Origin: Methylopila jiangsuensis
Lineage (GTDB): Bacteria > Pseudomonadota > Alphaproteobacteria > Rhizobiales > Methylopilaceae
Direction of reading: 5' to 3'
Assembly: GCF_027922305.1 (NCBI RefSeq)
Contig: NZ_BSFK01000002.1
Span: 1-64,000 of the forward strand
DNA length: 64,000 bases
The position numbers were made by a program, and so were the translations under genes. Below, one piece after another: positions 10,653-19,088 of the stretch (position 1 is its first letter; each line of letters opens with the position of its first letter). The notes beneath the pieces were generated by a model. The model saw nothing but the letters and a program-made list of their open reading frames with translations, was not told the origin of the DNA and made no database searches.

Positions 10653-11474
10653 TCAGGCGAGGCGGCCCCGCGTCAGCGCGTAGAGCGCGATCCCGCTGGT
10701 GGTCGCCACGTTCAGGCTGTCGAAGCCGCCGGCCATGGCGACCCGCACCGTGCGCGACCTCGCCATTAGTTCGGGCGCGAGCCCCGGTCCCTCCGCGCCG
10801 AGCAGCAGCGCGGTCCTCCGCGCGGGGACGACCTCGCCCAATTCCTGCGCTCCGGCGGGGCTGAGGGCGAAGGTGGCGAAGCCCGCGGCGTCGAGCGCGT
10901 CGATCAGCGCCGCCCCCGAGCCTCCGCGGGCGAAGGGCAGAACGAGGCTCGCCCCGACCGAGACCCGGATCGCCTTGCGGTAGAGCGGATCGCAGCAGGC
11001 GCCGTCCAGCAACACCGCGTCGGCGCCGAAGGCGGCGGCGTTGCGGAAGACGCCGCCCACATTGTCATGGTTGGAGACGCCCGAGAGCGCCACCACCAGC
11101 GCCCGCTCCGGCAGGCGGGCGAGCAGGGCGGCGGGCGTCTCCGGCGCGGGGCGCCGGCCGATGGCGAGCACCCCGCGATGGATCGGGAAGCCCACCACCG
11201 CGTCCATCACCGTCCGCCCGGCCACATAGACCGGGACCTCCTCCGGTAGTTTTCCGAGGAGTGCGGCGAGCGCGTCGGCGCGGTGCTCGGCGATCAGAGC
11301 GCTTTCGGTGGCGAAACGCGGGCCAGCCCCGCGCCCGCCCTCGACCAGCAGCCGCAGCACCACCTCGCCCTCGGCCACGAAGCGCTCGCCATGGCCCACC
11401 ACGTCCCGCTCCCGCACGGCGCGGTAGGGCGCGAGGCGCGGATCGTCGGGATCGGAGACGGGGATCAGGGGCAT
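10653..11474 (-). CDS. TrmH/SpoU-family RNA 2'-O-methyltransferase
   Basis: A 273-residue SPOUT methyltransferase that uses S-adenosylmethionine to methylate tRNA or rRNA ribose; the exact target is not deducible. The three SpoU motifs are visible: SGVSNHDNVGGVFRNAAAFG (motif 1), LLLGAEGPGL (motif 2) and FDSLNVATTSGIALYAL (motif 3), the last forming the trefoil knot. The N-terminal part, VGHGERFVAEGEVVLRLLVE, fits the substrate-binding domain. The start at 11474 lies 10 bp after the stop of the upstream ABC-F gene, so the two are probably cotranscribed. Confidence 0.9.
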   Translation of the reverse strand: MPLIPVSDPDDPRLAPYRAVRERDVVGHGERFVAEGEVVLRLLVEGGRGAGPRFATESALIAEHRADALAALLGKLPEEVPVYVAGRTVMDAVVGFPIHRGVLAIGRRPAPETPAALLARLPERALVVALSGVSNHDNVGGVFRNAAAFGADAVLLDGACCDPLYRKAIRVSVGASLVLPFARGGSGAALIDALDAAGFATFALSPAGAQELGEVVPARRTALLLGAEGPGLAPELMARSRTVRVAMAGGFDSLNVATTSGIALYALTRGRLA

Positions 11475-11484
11475 GGGGCGCGCG

Positions 11485-13302
11485 TCATCCCGCCGCCAGC
11501 TCCTCCCGCAGCATTTCCAGCTCCAGCCAGCGCTCCTCCGCGGCGGCCTTCTCGGCCTCAGCTTTGGCGAGGTCGTCCGAGGTCTTCGCGAAGGCCTTCG
11601 GGTCTTTGGCATAGAGCTGCGGGTCGGCGAGCTTCGCCGCGAGCGTCGCGATCTCCGTCTCCAGCGCCGCGATGCGGGCGGGCAGGGTGTCGAGCGCGTG
11701 CTGGTCCTTGAACGAGAGCTTGCGCTTCGGCGCCGGGCCGGGGGAGGCGGCTCCGCCGGCTGAGGACTTCGCCTTCGCGTCGGCCTTCACCGCGGCGCGG
11801 GCGTCCACGCCCCGGCCGCGCTGGGCGATCATGTCGGCGTAGCCGCCGGCGTAGTCCTGCCAGCGGCCCTGGCCTTCCGAGGCGATGACGGCGTTCACCG
11901 TGCGGTCGAGGAAGTCGCGGTCGTGGCTGACGAGGATCACCGTGCCCGGATAGTCGGCGATCATCTCCTGCAGCAGGTCCAGCGTCTCCAGATCGAGATC
12001 GTTGGTGGGCTCGTCCAGCACCAGCAGGTTGGAGGGCTGCGCCAGCGCGCGGGCCAGCAGCAGCCGGCCGCGTTCGCCGCCCGACAGCGCGGACAAGGGC
12101 GAGCCCGCCTGCTCGGGACCGAACAGGAAGTCCTTCATGTAGGACACCACGTGCTTGGTCTGGCCGCCCACCTCCACCGTGTCGCCGCGGCCGTGGGTCA
12201 GCGCGTCGCGCAGGGTGGTGGAGGGGTCGAGGCTGGCGCGCTTCTGGTCGAGGGTCGCGATCTCCACGTTGGAGCCCACCCGCACCACGCCGGAATCCGG
12301 CTCCAGCGCGCCCGTCAGCAGGTTGAGCAGCGTCGTCTTGCCGGCGCCGTTGGCGCCCACCAGCCCGATGCGGTCGCCGCGGGCGATGCGGGTGGAGAAA
12401 TCCGCCACGATGGCGCGGCCGTCAAAGGCCTTGGAGACGGTCCTCGCCTCGATCACCAGCGCGCCGGAGGTCTCGCCCTCGGTCACGGTGAGCCGCACCG
12501 CGCCCTGCGGCCCGCGCTGGGCCTTGCGCTTGGTCCGCAGGTCGTCGAGCGCCCGCATGCGGCCCATGTTGCGCTTGCGCCGGGCGGTGACGCCGTAGCG
12601 CAGCCAGTCCTTCTCGCGCTCGATCTGGCGGTCGAGCTTGTGCCGGTCCAGCTCCTCCTGCGCCAGCGCCTCGTCGCGCCAGGCCTCGAACGCGCCGAAC
12701 CCCCGGTCGAGCTTGCGGGTGCGGCCGCGGTCGAGCCACAGGGTGGCGCGGGTGAGGTTCTCCAGGAACCGCCGGTCGTGGCTGATCAGCACCAGCGCCG
12801 AGCGCGACGAGCGGAGTTCCGCTTCCAGCCATTCGATCGCCGGCAGGTCGAGATGGTTGGTGGGCTCGTCCAGCAGCAGGATGTCCGGCTCGGGCGCCAG
12901 CGTGCGGGCGAGCGCGGCGCGGCGGCCTTCGCCGCCGGACAGGGTCTTGGGGTCCTCGTCGCCGGTGAGGCCGAGCGATTCCAGCAGGTAGATGGCGCGA
13001 TGGCCGTCGTCGCCGGGGGCGAGCCCCGCCTCCACATAGGCCCGGGTGGTGGCGAAGCCGGTGAGGTCCGGCTCCTGCGGCAGGTAGCGGATGGTGGCCC
13101 CCGGCTGCACGAAGCGGGAGCCGTCGTCCGCCTCCACCAGCCCCGCGGCGATCTTGAGCAAAGTGGACTTGCCCGAGCCGTTGCGGCCCACGAGGCCCAG
13201 CCGTTCGCCGGCCGAGACCGCGATCTCGGCGCCGTCGAGCAGGGGATGGCCGCCGAAGGTGAGGCGGATGTCCTTGAGGAGAAGCAGGGGAGGAGGAGCC
13301 AT
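11485..13302 (-). CDS. uup: ABC-F family ATPase (Uup-like)
   Basis: A 605-residue soluble tandem ATPase of the ABC-F type, acting on ribosomes or DNA-associated processes rather than transport. It has two nucleotide-binding domains (Walker A GRNGSGKSTLLK near residue 40 and GANGAGKTTLLN near 310; Walker B LLLDEPTNHLDLP and [14 protein letters not shown]). They are joined by the charged linker with KDWLRYGVTARRKRNMGRM seen in Uup. A C-terminal coiled coil (about 525-605) rich in Ala, Glu and Lys matches the Uup C-terminal DNA-binding domain. No membrane segments are present. Confidence 0.9.
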   Translation of the reverse strand: MAPPPLLLLKDIRLTFGGHPLLDGAEIAVSAGERLGLVGRNGSGKSTLLKIAAGLVEADDGSRFVQPGATIRYLPQEPDLTGFATTRAYVEAGLAPGDDGHRAIYLLESLGLTGDEDPKTLSGGEGRRAALARTLAPEPDILLLDEPTNHLDLPAIEWLEAELRSSRSALVLISHDRRFLENLTRATLWLDRGRTRKLDRGFGAFEAWRDEALAQEELDRHKLDRQIEREKDWLRYGVTARRKRNMGRMRALDDLRTKRKAQRGPQGAVRLTVTEGETSGALVIEARTVSKAFDGRAIVADFSTRIARGDRIGLVGANGAGKTTLLNLLTGALEPDSGVVRVGSNVEIATLDQKRASLDPSTTLRDALTHGRGDTVEVGGQTKHVVSYMKDFLFGPEQAGSPLSALSGGERGRLLLARALAQPSNLLVLDEPTNDLDLETLDLLQEMIADYPGTVILVSHDRDFLDRTVNAVIASEGQGRWQDYAGGYADMIAQRGRGVDARAAVKADAKAKSSAGGAASPGPAPKRKLSFKDQHALDTLPARIAALETEIATLAAKLADPQLYAKDPKAFAKTSDDLAKAEAEKAAAEERWLELEMLREELAAG

Positions 13303-13353
13303 GGCCGAGGGTCATAAGCCGCCGGCCACGGCCACCGCAAGGCGCATCGCGTC

Positions 13354-14703
13354 TCAGCGCGCGGGGGGCTTCATCCCGATCGCCGGCTTGTCGAAGGTGA
13401 GCGCGACCCGGAAGCAGATGAGGCCGGCGCCGTCGTCCTCGATCGGACTGCCGAGCTGGTCGCCATAGGCGCGGATCAGGCGCATGGGCAGGCCGCTTTC
13501 GGGCCGCCACGAGGGGACCGGCGTCGAAACGCAGATCACGACGCGGCCTTCGTCGTCCGGCTTCGCCGAGACGGAGGCGGAGGCCGCCGCGGCCCCCGCC
13601 GCGTTCAGAAGCTCGGTCAGCAGCAGGGCGAGCGAGACGCCCCGGTCCAGATCCAACTCGCCGACCTTCTCGTCCGCCTCCACCGCCACGTCGAAGCTGC
13701 GCCCCGCGCCCACGTCGCGGGCCTGCACCGCCACGTCGCGGATCAGCGCACCCACCTCCACATGGCCGATCTCGCCGCTGGCGTAGGAGGCCTTGTAGGC
13801 GGCGGCCATGGCCCGCACGCGGTCTTCGGGCGCGCGGAGCACCGCGGACAGCGACTGCGGCGCCTCCTGGCGCTGCAGGGCGAGCAGGCTGGCGATCATC
13901 TGGAAGTTGTTCTTCACCCGGTGGTGCAGCTCGCGCAGCAGCGTGTCCCGCGCCTCGACCGCGGACTCAAGCTCGGCCGAGCGCTCGTGCACCCGCCGGG
14001 ACATGCCGTCGAGCGCCGCGCCGAGCCGGGCCAGCTCCGCGGGGGCCTGATCGAGCCTCGCGGCGCTCACGTCGAGCCGGCCGCCGTGATAGGCCTCCGC
14101 CGTCTCGCGCAGCAGCCGGATCCAGCGCAGCACGTAGCGCTCGATGCCGAACAGCACGAGCCCGACGCAGAGCAGCGTCATCAGCGCCGGCAGCCCGAGC
14201 GTCAGCAGCAGCCACTGGGTCTGGCTGCGTCCCATGAAGTCGAACGGCGTGGCGGCCACCACCTTGGCGTCGCCGTTCGCCACGTTCGAGATGGCGTAGC
14301 GGTAGGCTTTCCCGTCCGCGCCGCGGCCCTTCAGAATGCGATCGTCGCCCGCGAGAGCCTTGTCAGGCAGCCCCTGCTTCGGCAGGAAGCCGCTGCCGAA
14401 CGGAGCCTTGAGCTCCTCGGCGCGCACCTCGCCGGACGGGCCGACCAGCGCGACCCCGATCCGCGCCCGCGAGCCCCGGTCCTGGAAAATCGCCGCCCGC
14501 GCCTCGTCCGAGAGCGGGCCGGGCTTGGCGCCATAGGTCGCGGCGCGGGCGGCCACGAGCTCCGCGGCCTGCACCAGCCGGTCGCGATCGGTGAGGTCGG
14601 CACCCTGAAAGTCGCGCACGCCCAGCCAGACCGCGAGCGCGATGACCGGCAGATTGGCGGCGATCAGCAGGAGCGCCACATTGGCGCGCAGGGTCTTCAG
14701 CAC
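13354..14703 (-). CDS. Membrane histidine-kinase-like protein (HisKA_2), possible PhyR phosphatase or kinase
   Basis: A 449-residue sensor protein. It has a TM helix at about 7-29, a periplasmic domain of some 130 residues, a second TM at 163-187, a HAMP-like linker, then the HisKA_2 dimerisation helix with ELHHRVKNNFQMIASLLALQ (phosphoacceptor His about 261). The catalytic domain looks degenerate. TELLNAAGAAA keeps an N-box Asn, but no DxGxG box follows: the expected place reads CVSTPVPSWRPESGLP. In Sphingomonas the HisKA_2 protein PhyP, encoded beside phyR-ecfG, acts as a phosphatase on PhyR. By position, about 50 bp downstream of ecfG on the same strand, this is a candidate for that role. 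Kinase activity cannot be excluded. Confidence 0.85.
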   Translation of the reverse strand: MLKTLRANVALLLIAANLPVIALAVWLGVRDFQGADLTDRDRLVQAAELVAARAATYGAKPGPLSDEARAAIFQDRGSRARIGVALVGPSGEVRAEELKAPFGSGFLPKQGLPDKALAGDDRILKGRGADGKAYRYAISNVANGDAKVVAATPFDFMGRSQTQWLLLTLGLPALMTLLCVGLVLFGIERYVLRWIRLLRETAEAYHGGRLDVSAARLDQAPAELARLGAALDGMSRRVHERSAELESAVEARDTLLRELHHRVKNNFQMIASLLALQRQEAPQSLSAVLRAPEDRVRAMAAAYKASYASGEIGHVEVGALIRDVAVQARDVGAGRSFDVAVEADEKVGELDLDRGVSLALLLTELLNAAGAAAASASVSAKPDDEGRVVICVSTPVPSWRPESGLPMRLIRAYGDQLGSPIEDDGAGLICFRVALTFDKPAIGMKPPAR

Positions 14704-14753
14704 AGGTCACCCTCGCCGAAGCGGCCGCCCCGGCTGCGCGAGCGCGCCGCGCA

Positions 14754-15308
14754 TCACGTCGGCCCCGCGCCCAGCGCCGCGCGGAGCGCGGGCTCGAGGC
14801 CGATCTCGTTCACGTCGAGATTGAGCTTGCGGGTGAGGGCGTTCCGGGCGCGGTTCACCCGGCTCTTCACGGTGCCGACGGCGCAGTTGGCGATCTCGGC
14901 CGCCTCCTCGTAGGAGAACTCGGCGGCGCCGATCAGGATCAGCGCCTCGCGCTGCTCGTCCGGCAGGCTCGCCAGCGCCTTCTGGAAATCGGCGAGGTCC
15001 ATGTGGCCGTTCTGCTGCGGCGGCACCGACACCCGTTCGGCGAACATGCCGTCGGTGTCCTGCACCTCGCGCTTACGCCGCCTGATGTCCGAGATGTAGA
15101 CGTTGCGCAGGATGGTGAACAGCCAGGCGCGCATGTTGGTGCCCTCGGTGTAGCTGCCGAGATTGCGCCACGCCTTCACGAGGGTTTCCTGCACCAGGTC
15201 GTCGGCGCGGTCGATCTGTCCGGACAGGGAGACGGCGAAGGCGCGCAGGCTCGGAATATGGACGAGGAGCTCGTCGCGCGGCGCCCGTGCGGGCGGGGCG
15301 TCGGTCAT
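14754..15308 (-). CDS. ecfG: General stress response sigma factor EcfG
   Basis: A 184-residue ECF sigma factor of the EcfG (ECF15) group, which directs RNA polymerase to general stress response promoters in alphaproteobacteria. Region 2 is visible in HIPSLRAFAVSLSGQIDRADDLVQETLVKAW and GTNMRAWLFTILRNVYISD. Region 4 is in LASLPDEQREALILIGAAEFSYEEAAEI with the HTH CAVGTVKSRVNRAR. It overlaps the nepR stop by an ATGA, so sigma factor and anti-sigma factor are translationally coupled. Under stress, phosphorylated PhyR sequesters NepR and frees this sigma factor. I could not find a convincing GGAAC-N16/17-CGTT promoter in front of nepR by eye. Confidence 0.96.
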   Translation of the reverse strand: MTDAPPARAPRDELLVHIPSLRAFAVSLSGQIDRADDLVQETLVKAWRNLGSYTEGTNMRAWLFTILRNVYISDIRRRKREVQDTDGMFAERVSVPPQQNGHMDLADFQKALASLPDEQREALILIGAAEFSYEEAAEIANCAVGTVKSRVNRARNALTRKLNLDVNEIGLEPALRAALGAGPT

Positions 15309-15517
15309 TGAGCACCGTTGGTCAAAAGATCGTCCTTGTCGGCGTCCGCGGTCGCCTCCGCAGGCTGCTGCTTGCGGTCGAGCTCCGCCAGCAGATCCAG
15401 AAAGCGATCCGGCACCGGTTGATTGAGGATGTCCATGTACCCGGCGCGGAGCTGGCGGCCGATGTGAGTCTGGATGTCCACGTCGATGCTGGAGGCGTCG
15501 AGTTTACGCTCAGTCAT
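15305..15517 (-). CDS. nepR: Anti-sigma factor NepR
   Basis: A 70-residue anti-sigma factor that holds EcfG inactive until PhyR~P binds it. It carries the family core IGRQLRAGYMDILNQPVPDRFLDLLAELD, split here as the two helices IGRQLRAGYMDIL and PVPDRFLDLLAELD. The start at 15517 (MTERKLD) is chosen because the upstream 22 codons show no conserved content. Its stop overlaps the ecfG start (ATGA). The 144 bp upstream holds a short AT-rich patch (15638-15655), probably part of the promoter. Confidence 0.95.
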   Translation of the reverse strand: MTERKLDASSIDVDIQTHIGRQLRAGYMDILNQPVPDRFLDLLAELDRKQQPAEATADADKDDLLTNGAQ

Positions 15518-15661
15518 GTCCCACCTTTCGCGCGACGCCCATTCGCGGTCGGCGCATCGCCAGATAGCGCGCCGGTCCGGCATGGCCAGCCCGGATCACG
15601 GCGCGAAACGTCCACGCCTCAGGTAATGTGGCCGGATCATTCTTTAACAGTTTAACGACGC

Positions 15662-15985
15662 TCATTCCGCCGTGTTCGCAAGCGGAGACTGGGGACTGAG
15701 CGGAATGGTCGCGTCGCGGGCGACCGTGGTGGTGCGCTGAACCGGATCGTGCGCATAGGCTCCGGCGCCCGGGGCCGAAGCCGTGGCGACGCGCGCGGGC
15801 GGCGCAAGACGGTCGCCCTTGCCGCCGCCGGAGGCCGTAGCGCCCACGTCGAACGCCAGCGCCATGATCAGGACGGCGGCGGCCGCCGTCGCGAGGGCCG
15901 CCACGACGGCGGCCGCCGAAAGCGGCGCGGCGCGCCCGCGTGAAATCCGATAGGGTCGGTAGGAGCCGTGAGTGACATAGGCCAT
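15662..15985 (-). CDS. Small single-pass membrane protein between phyR and nepR
   Basis: A 107-residue protein with a short basic N-terminus (MAYVTHGSYRPYRISRGR), one long Ala-rich transmembrane helix at about residues 25-50, and an Ala/Pro-rich, probably periplasmic tail. The start at 15985 has GAGG seven bases upstream. I do not recognise a family. Its position inside the stress-response block, on the same strand as phyR and nepR, suggests possible coregulation, but nothing in the sequence shows a function. Confidence 0.6.
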   Translation of the reverse strand: MAYVTHGSYRPYRISRGRAAPLSAAAVVAALATAAAAVLIMALAFDVGATASGGGKGDRLAPPARVATASAPGAGAYAHDPVQRTTTVARDATIPLSPQSPLANTAE

Positions 15986-16249
15986 GATTCCGCCTCGCAT
16001 CTTGGGAGGTCAGGGCGGTTGGACGGCCTGAACGTCTGTCACGCCGTCATCCGCTGGTCCACGCGCCGCCCCAGTAGTGAGCGGCCATCGCAACGTGCGA
16101 CCCATGCCGGAGCGCGCCTGTCGCCGCACGCCGTCGCCTGTCCTCGATCCCGGCGTTGTCCGCCGGCGACTTCGCCTGTTGGCTTTGAACCCTCAACGCG
16201 GCTTGGCGCGGAAAGTTTCACCGGCGCCGTCCACGCCCTTCGACGCATG
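15986..16249. other. Intergenic region without a gene
   Basis: Together with the terminator that follows, this forms a 320-bp gap upstream of the small membrane protein gene. No reading frame here has protein character on either strand, and I saw no clear EcfG-type promoter. It presumably holds the promoter of the small membrane protein gene. Confidence 0.6.
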
Positions 16250-16286
16250 AAAAAGCCCCCGGGCCGGAGGGCGTCGGGGGCTTTTT
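16250..16286 (-). terminator. Rho-independent terminator after phyR
   Basis: AAAAAGCCCCC and GGGGGCTTTTT form a perfect 11-bp stem with a 15-base loop, about 20 bp after the phyR stop. On the minus strand it ends in five T residues. It separates phyR transcription from the nepR-ecfG genes downstream, which therefore need their own promoter. Confidence 0.9.
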
Positions 16287-16305
16287 GGCGTAAGGCTCGG
16301 AACGG

Positions 16306-17091
16306 TCAGTGCGTGGCGGCCCGGGCGCGGGCGCCGAAGAACAGCGCCTGGCTGACGATGGCCTTCACGGTCGAGGCCTGGAACGGCTTGGTGACCAGGA
16401 ACACCGGCTCCGGCCGCATGCCGCTGAGCAGGCGCTCCGGATAGGCGGTGATGAAGATCACCGGCACTTCGAGCTGGGGCAGCATCTCCTGCACGGCCTC
16501 AAGGCCTGAGCTGCCGTCCGCGAGCTGGATGTCGGCCAGCACGAGGCCGGGCTTGGTCTTGGCCGCCATGGCGACCGCTTCGGTGTGGGTGCGCGCCACG
16601 CCCACGACCCGATGGCCGAGGCCTTCCACCAGCTTGGACAGGTCCATGGCGATGATGGGCTCGTCCTCGATCACGAGCACGTCGGTGGCGACCTGCTCGG
16701 CGATCTCGCGGCCGGCGTCGTCGATGGCGCGCGACACCTCGTCCGGCGACAGGTTGAGGATCTGGGACACCTCGCCGGGGGTGAAGCCCTCGACCGAGAC
16801 CAGCAGGAACACCTGCCGCGACCGGGGCGTCAGCGCCTCGATGGTGCGCTCGGAATGGGCCGCCTCCAGCCCGGTCTCCACATTGAGGGCGACCGAAGAC
16901 CAGATGCGCGAGAAGATGGCGTAGAGCCCCACCCGCGGCGGGACGTCCGGCGGGAAGATGCTGGGATCGGCGATCAGCGCCTTGAGCACGGCCGCCACAT
17001 AGGCGTCGCCGCTGTCCTGACGGCCCGTCAGGGCGCGCGCGTAGCGGCGGAGGAAGGGCAGGTGGGGAGCGATGGTGTCGGCGAGAGCCAT
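16306..17091 (-). CDS. phyR: Response regulator PhyR (anti-anti-sigma factor)
   Basis: A 261-residue master switch of the alphaproteobacterial general stress response. The N-terminal 135 residues mimic an EcfG-type sigma factor (LPFLRRYARALTG, LTPRSRQVFLLVSVEGFTPGEV) and bind NepR once the protein is phosphorylated. The C-terminal receiver domain begins with the acidic patch IEDEPIIAMDL. It carries the phosphoacceptor Asp at about 187 in LVLADIQLADGSSG, with Thr in FITAYPERL and Lys in LVTKPF. It ends with its own terminator. Unlike the divergent arrangement common in Rhizobiales, phyR here lies on the same strand as nepR-ecfG. Confidence 0.97.
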   Translation of the reverse strand: MALADTIAPHLPFLRRYARALTGRQDSGDAYVAAVLKALIADPSIFPPDVPPRVGLYAIFSRIWSSVALNVETGLEAAHSERTIEALTPRSRQVFLLVSVEGFTPGEVSQILNLSPDEVSRAIDDAGREIAEQVATDVLVIEDEPIIAMDLSKLVEGLGHRVVGVARTHTEAVAMAAKTKPGLVLADIQLADGSSGLEAVQEMLPQLEVPVIFITAYPERLLSGMRPEPVFLVTKPFQASTVKAIVSQALFFGARARAATH

Positions 17092-17193
17092 GAGGCTGGG
17101 ATTCCGAAACGCGAGGTCAGCGGGGCCGGGAATTTCCGTCGGCGGATCGGAAATGGAGCGGCGGGGGAACTGGGCAAGGTCTGCCCGCCGTTG

Positions 17194-18234
17194 TCAACGC
17201 AGATCGGTTTCCGCCGGCAGCAGGATTTCGATCTCGTATCTCTCCCCGATGCGCCTCCGGAACTCGCCGCCCGCGCTGCGGGCGAGGCTCTGGGCGATGG
17301 CGAGTCCGAGTTCGGTCGAGCCGCTCACGGGCTCGCGCCCCGGCGCCGCGCAGGCGGCCGCAAGCCGGCAGCCGCCGTCCGGCAGGGCCGCGACCGTCAC
17401 GGAGACGTGCGCGCCGGGGCCGGTCGACATGGCGTTGCGGGCGAGGTCGATCATGATCTCGGTCAGCGCCTGCGCCAGCAGCGTGGCGCGACGTCCCGAG
17501 GCGGGCAGCGGGGCCGCGTCGATCGCGACCGGATGCCGGCGGTTGGGGTCGTAGATCCGCAGCGCCCCCTCGACCACCCGCGCGAGGATCGCGTCCGCCC
17601 GCACCGTCTCGCTCGCGTCCGCCGGCGCCTCCGACTGGGCGGCGGCCATGGATTCGAACCGCACCCGCACGTCTTCAAAGGCGTCGCGGCCGTCGCCCGG
17701 CTCCATGCGCTGGCCGAGCAGGCTTACGAAGCTCGTCATGGTCTGCAACTGATTGCGGAAATGGTGGCGCAGCGCGGCGAGGCTGGCGGCCTCCGTCTCC
17801 AGCGTGCGGGAGGACACCTGCATGCCGATGAACCGGACGATCGCGCCCCCGGCGTCGCGGATCGGAGCGATGAACACTTCGTTGCGGAACGGCGCGCCAT
17901 CCTTGCGGTGGTTGAGAAGCGCCACCTGAAACGGCCTTCCGTCCGCGAAACCGCGCCGGAACCGCTCCGCCGCCTCCGGCTCCGTCGAGGGGCCCTGAAG
18001 GAAGCGGCAGTTGCGCCCGATCACGTCGCGCTCGTCGTAGCCGCTGAGCGCCAGGAAGGCCGGGTTCGCGAAGACGATCGGCATGTCGCCGCCGGCGTCC
18101 GCCACGCACATCGGGATATCGCAACGGGCGATGGGGCCGAAATCCTCCGGCGTCAGCGCCAGCGACGCCGTCGCCGCGGCGAACAGGGAAGCGGGTTGCG
18201 GCGTCGCAGGATCAGGGGCGGGGAAGTGCGTCAT
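17194..18234 (-). CDS. LOV-domain histidine kinase (blue-light sensor), HisKA_2/HWE-like
   Basis: A 346-residue soluble sensor. Residues about 35-142 form a LOV domain with the photoactive-cysteine motif GRNCRFLQG (Cys about 76), then LLNHRKDGAPFRNE and FIGMQV, which carry the flavin-contacting Asn and Gln. Blue light should form a Cys-flavin adduct. The phosphoacceptor helix is LRHHFRNQLQTMTSFV (His about 157). In the ATP-binding domain, DLARNA and ELGLAIAQSLARSAGG are recognisable, but I see no clear DxGxG box. LOV kinases that feed PhyR are known from Caulobacter, Brucella and Erythrobacter. Lying about 100 bp upstream of phyR on the same strand, this protein probably regulates PhyR phosphorylation. 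Confidence 0.92.
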   Translation of the reverse strand: MTHFPAPDPATPQPASLFAAATASLALTPEDFGPIARCDIPMCVADAGGDMPIVFANPAFLALSGYDERDVIGRNCRFLQGPSTEPEAAERFRRGFADGRPFQVALLNHRKDGAPFRNEVFIAPIRDAGGAIVRFIGMQVSSRTLETEAASLAALRHHFRNQLQTMTSFVSLLGQRMEPGDGRDAFEDVRVRFESMAAAQSEAPADASETVRADAILARVVEGALRIYDPNRRHPVAIDAAPLPASGRRATLLAQALTEIMIDLARNAMSTGPGAHVSVTVAALPDGGCRLAAACAAPGREPVSGSTELGLAIAQSLARSAGGEFRRRIGERYEIEILLPAETDLR

Positions 18235-18359
18235 GACTTGGGGATTTAACGCCTATGACTAGCGATATCTATGTATTTTGACGTAGCGTGCATGGGGTTT
18301 GGGATGATCTTTATCCTCCGACTCGACCGCTTCAGAAAATCCAGCGCCGCGCCCCGCCG

Positions 18360-19088
18360 ATGTATGTCCGCTGCTCCCATTGCCCCCTCCGCGTAAAGCC
18401 GGCGTTTCACCCGAAAAGCGACAAGGAGGTCGCGCTGCTCGAGGAGCTGAAAAGCGACCACGTGCGGCTTGCCGCCGGCGCCGATCTCATTCTGCCCGAA
18501 CAGTCCGACGCCGAGCTCTACACGGTCTTTTCCGGCTGGCTGTTCCGCTACAAGGAGCTCAACGACGGCCGCCGGCAGATACTGAACTTCGCGTTGCCGG
18601 GCGACCTGATCGGGCTGCAGGCGGCGCTGTTCGAGAAATCCTTTTACGGCGTGACGGCGCTCACGGATGTGGAGCTGTGCGTCATTCCGCGCCGCAAGCT
18701 GTGGCGCCTGTTCGAGCGCATGCCCGAGGTCGCCTATGACGTGACCTGGCTCGGCGCCCAGAGCGAGGCGATGGTGGACGAGAACCTGCTCACCGTCGGC
18801 CGCCGCAACGCCGCCGAGCGGATCGTCGCGCTGGTGGCGAGCCTCTACAAGCGCATGGACCTTCTGGGCGGGCTGCGCGAGGGGGCGATGGATTTTCCGC
18901 TCACCCAGCAGCACATCGCCGACGCCCTCGGCCTCTCGCTGGTGCACACCAACAAGACGCTGGCGAAGCTGCGCGTGGCGGGCCTGTTCACGGTGGCGGA
19001 CGGCCGGCTCACGGTCGCCAATCCGCGCGGCGTGGGCCGCTTCGCCCGCTATTTCGAGACGCCGATCGCGCCGCGGCCGATCCTTTAG
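18360..19088 (+). CDS. Crp/Fnr-family transcriptional regulator
   Basis: A 242-residue regulator with an N-terminal cyclic-nucleotide-like beta-barrel (ILPEQSDAELYTVFSGWLFRYKEL, LPGDLIGLQAAL), a dimerisation helix and a C-terminal winged HTH (LTQQHIADALGLSLVHTNKTLAKLR). The start MYVRCSHCPLR has two Cys near the N-terminus. The CSHCPLR form is common in alphaproteobacterial Crp/Fnr proteins, but the full four-Cys set of Fnr is not evident, so Fe-S sensing is uncertain. It is divergent from the LOV kinase gene. The 125-bp gap between them is AT-rich for this genome and likely holds both promoters. Confidence 0.88.
   Translation: MYVRCSHCPLRVKPAFHPKSDKEVALLEELKSDHVRLAAGADLILPEQSDAELYTVFSGWLFRYKELNDGRRQILNFALPGDLIGLQAALFEKSFYGVTALTDVELCVIPRRKLWRLFERMPEVAYDVTWLGAQSEAMVDENLLTVGRRNAAERIVALVASLYKRMDLLGGLREGAMDFPLTQQHIADALGLSLVHTNKTLAKLRVAGLFTVADGRLTVANPRGVGRFARYFETPIAPRPIL

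Noticed and set aside
15518..18359. EcfG-type promoters (GGAAC-N16/17-CGTT) in front of nepR, phyR or the LOV kinase
   Set aside because: I looked on the relevant strands of the intergenic gaps and found only partial matches with wrong spacing, so none is reported.
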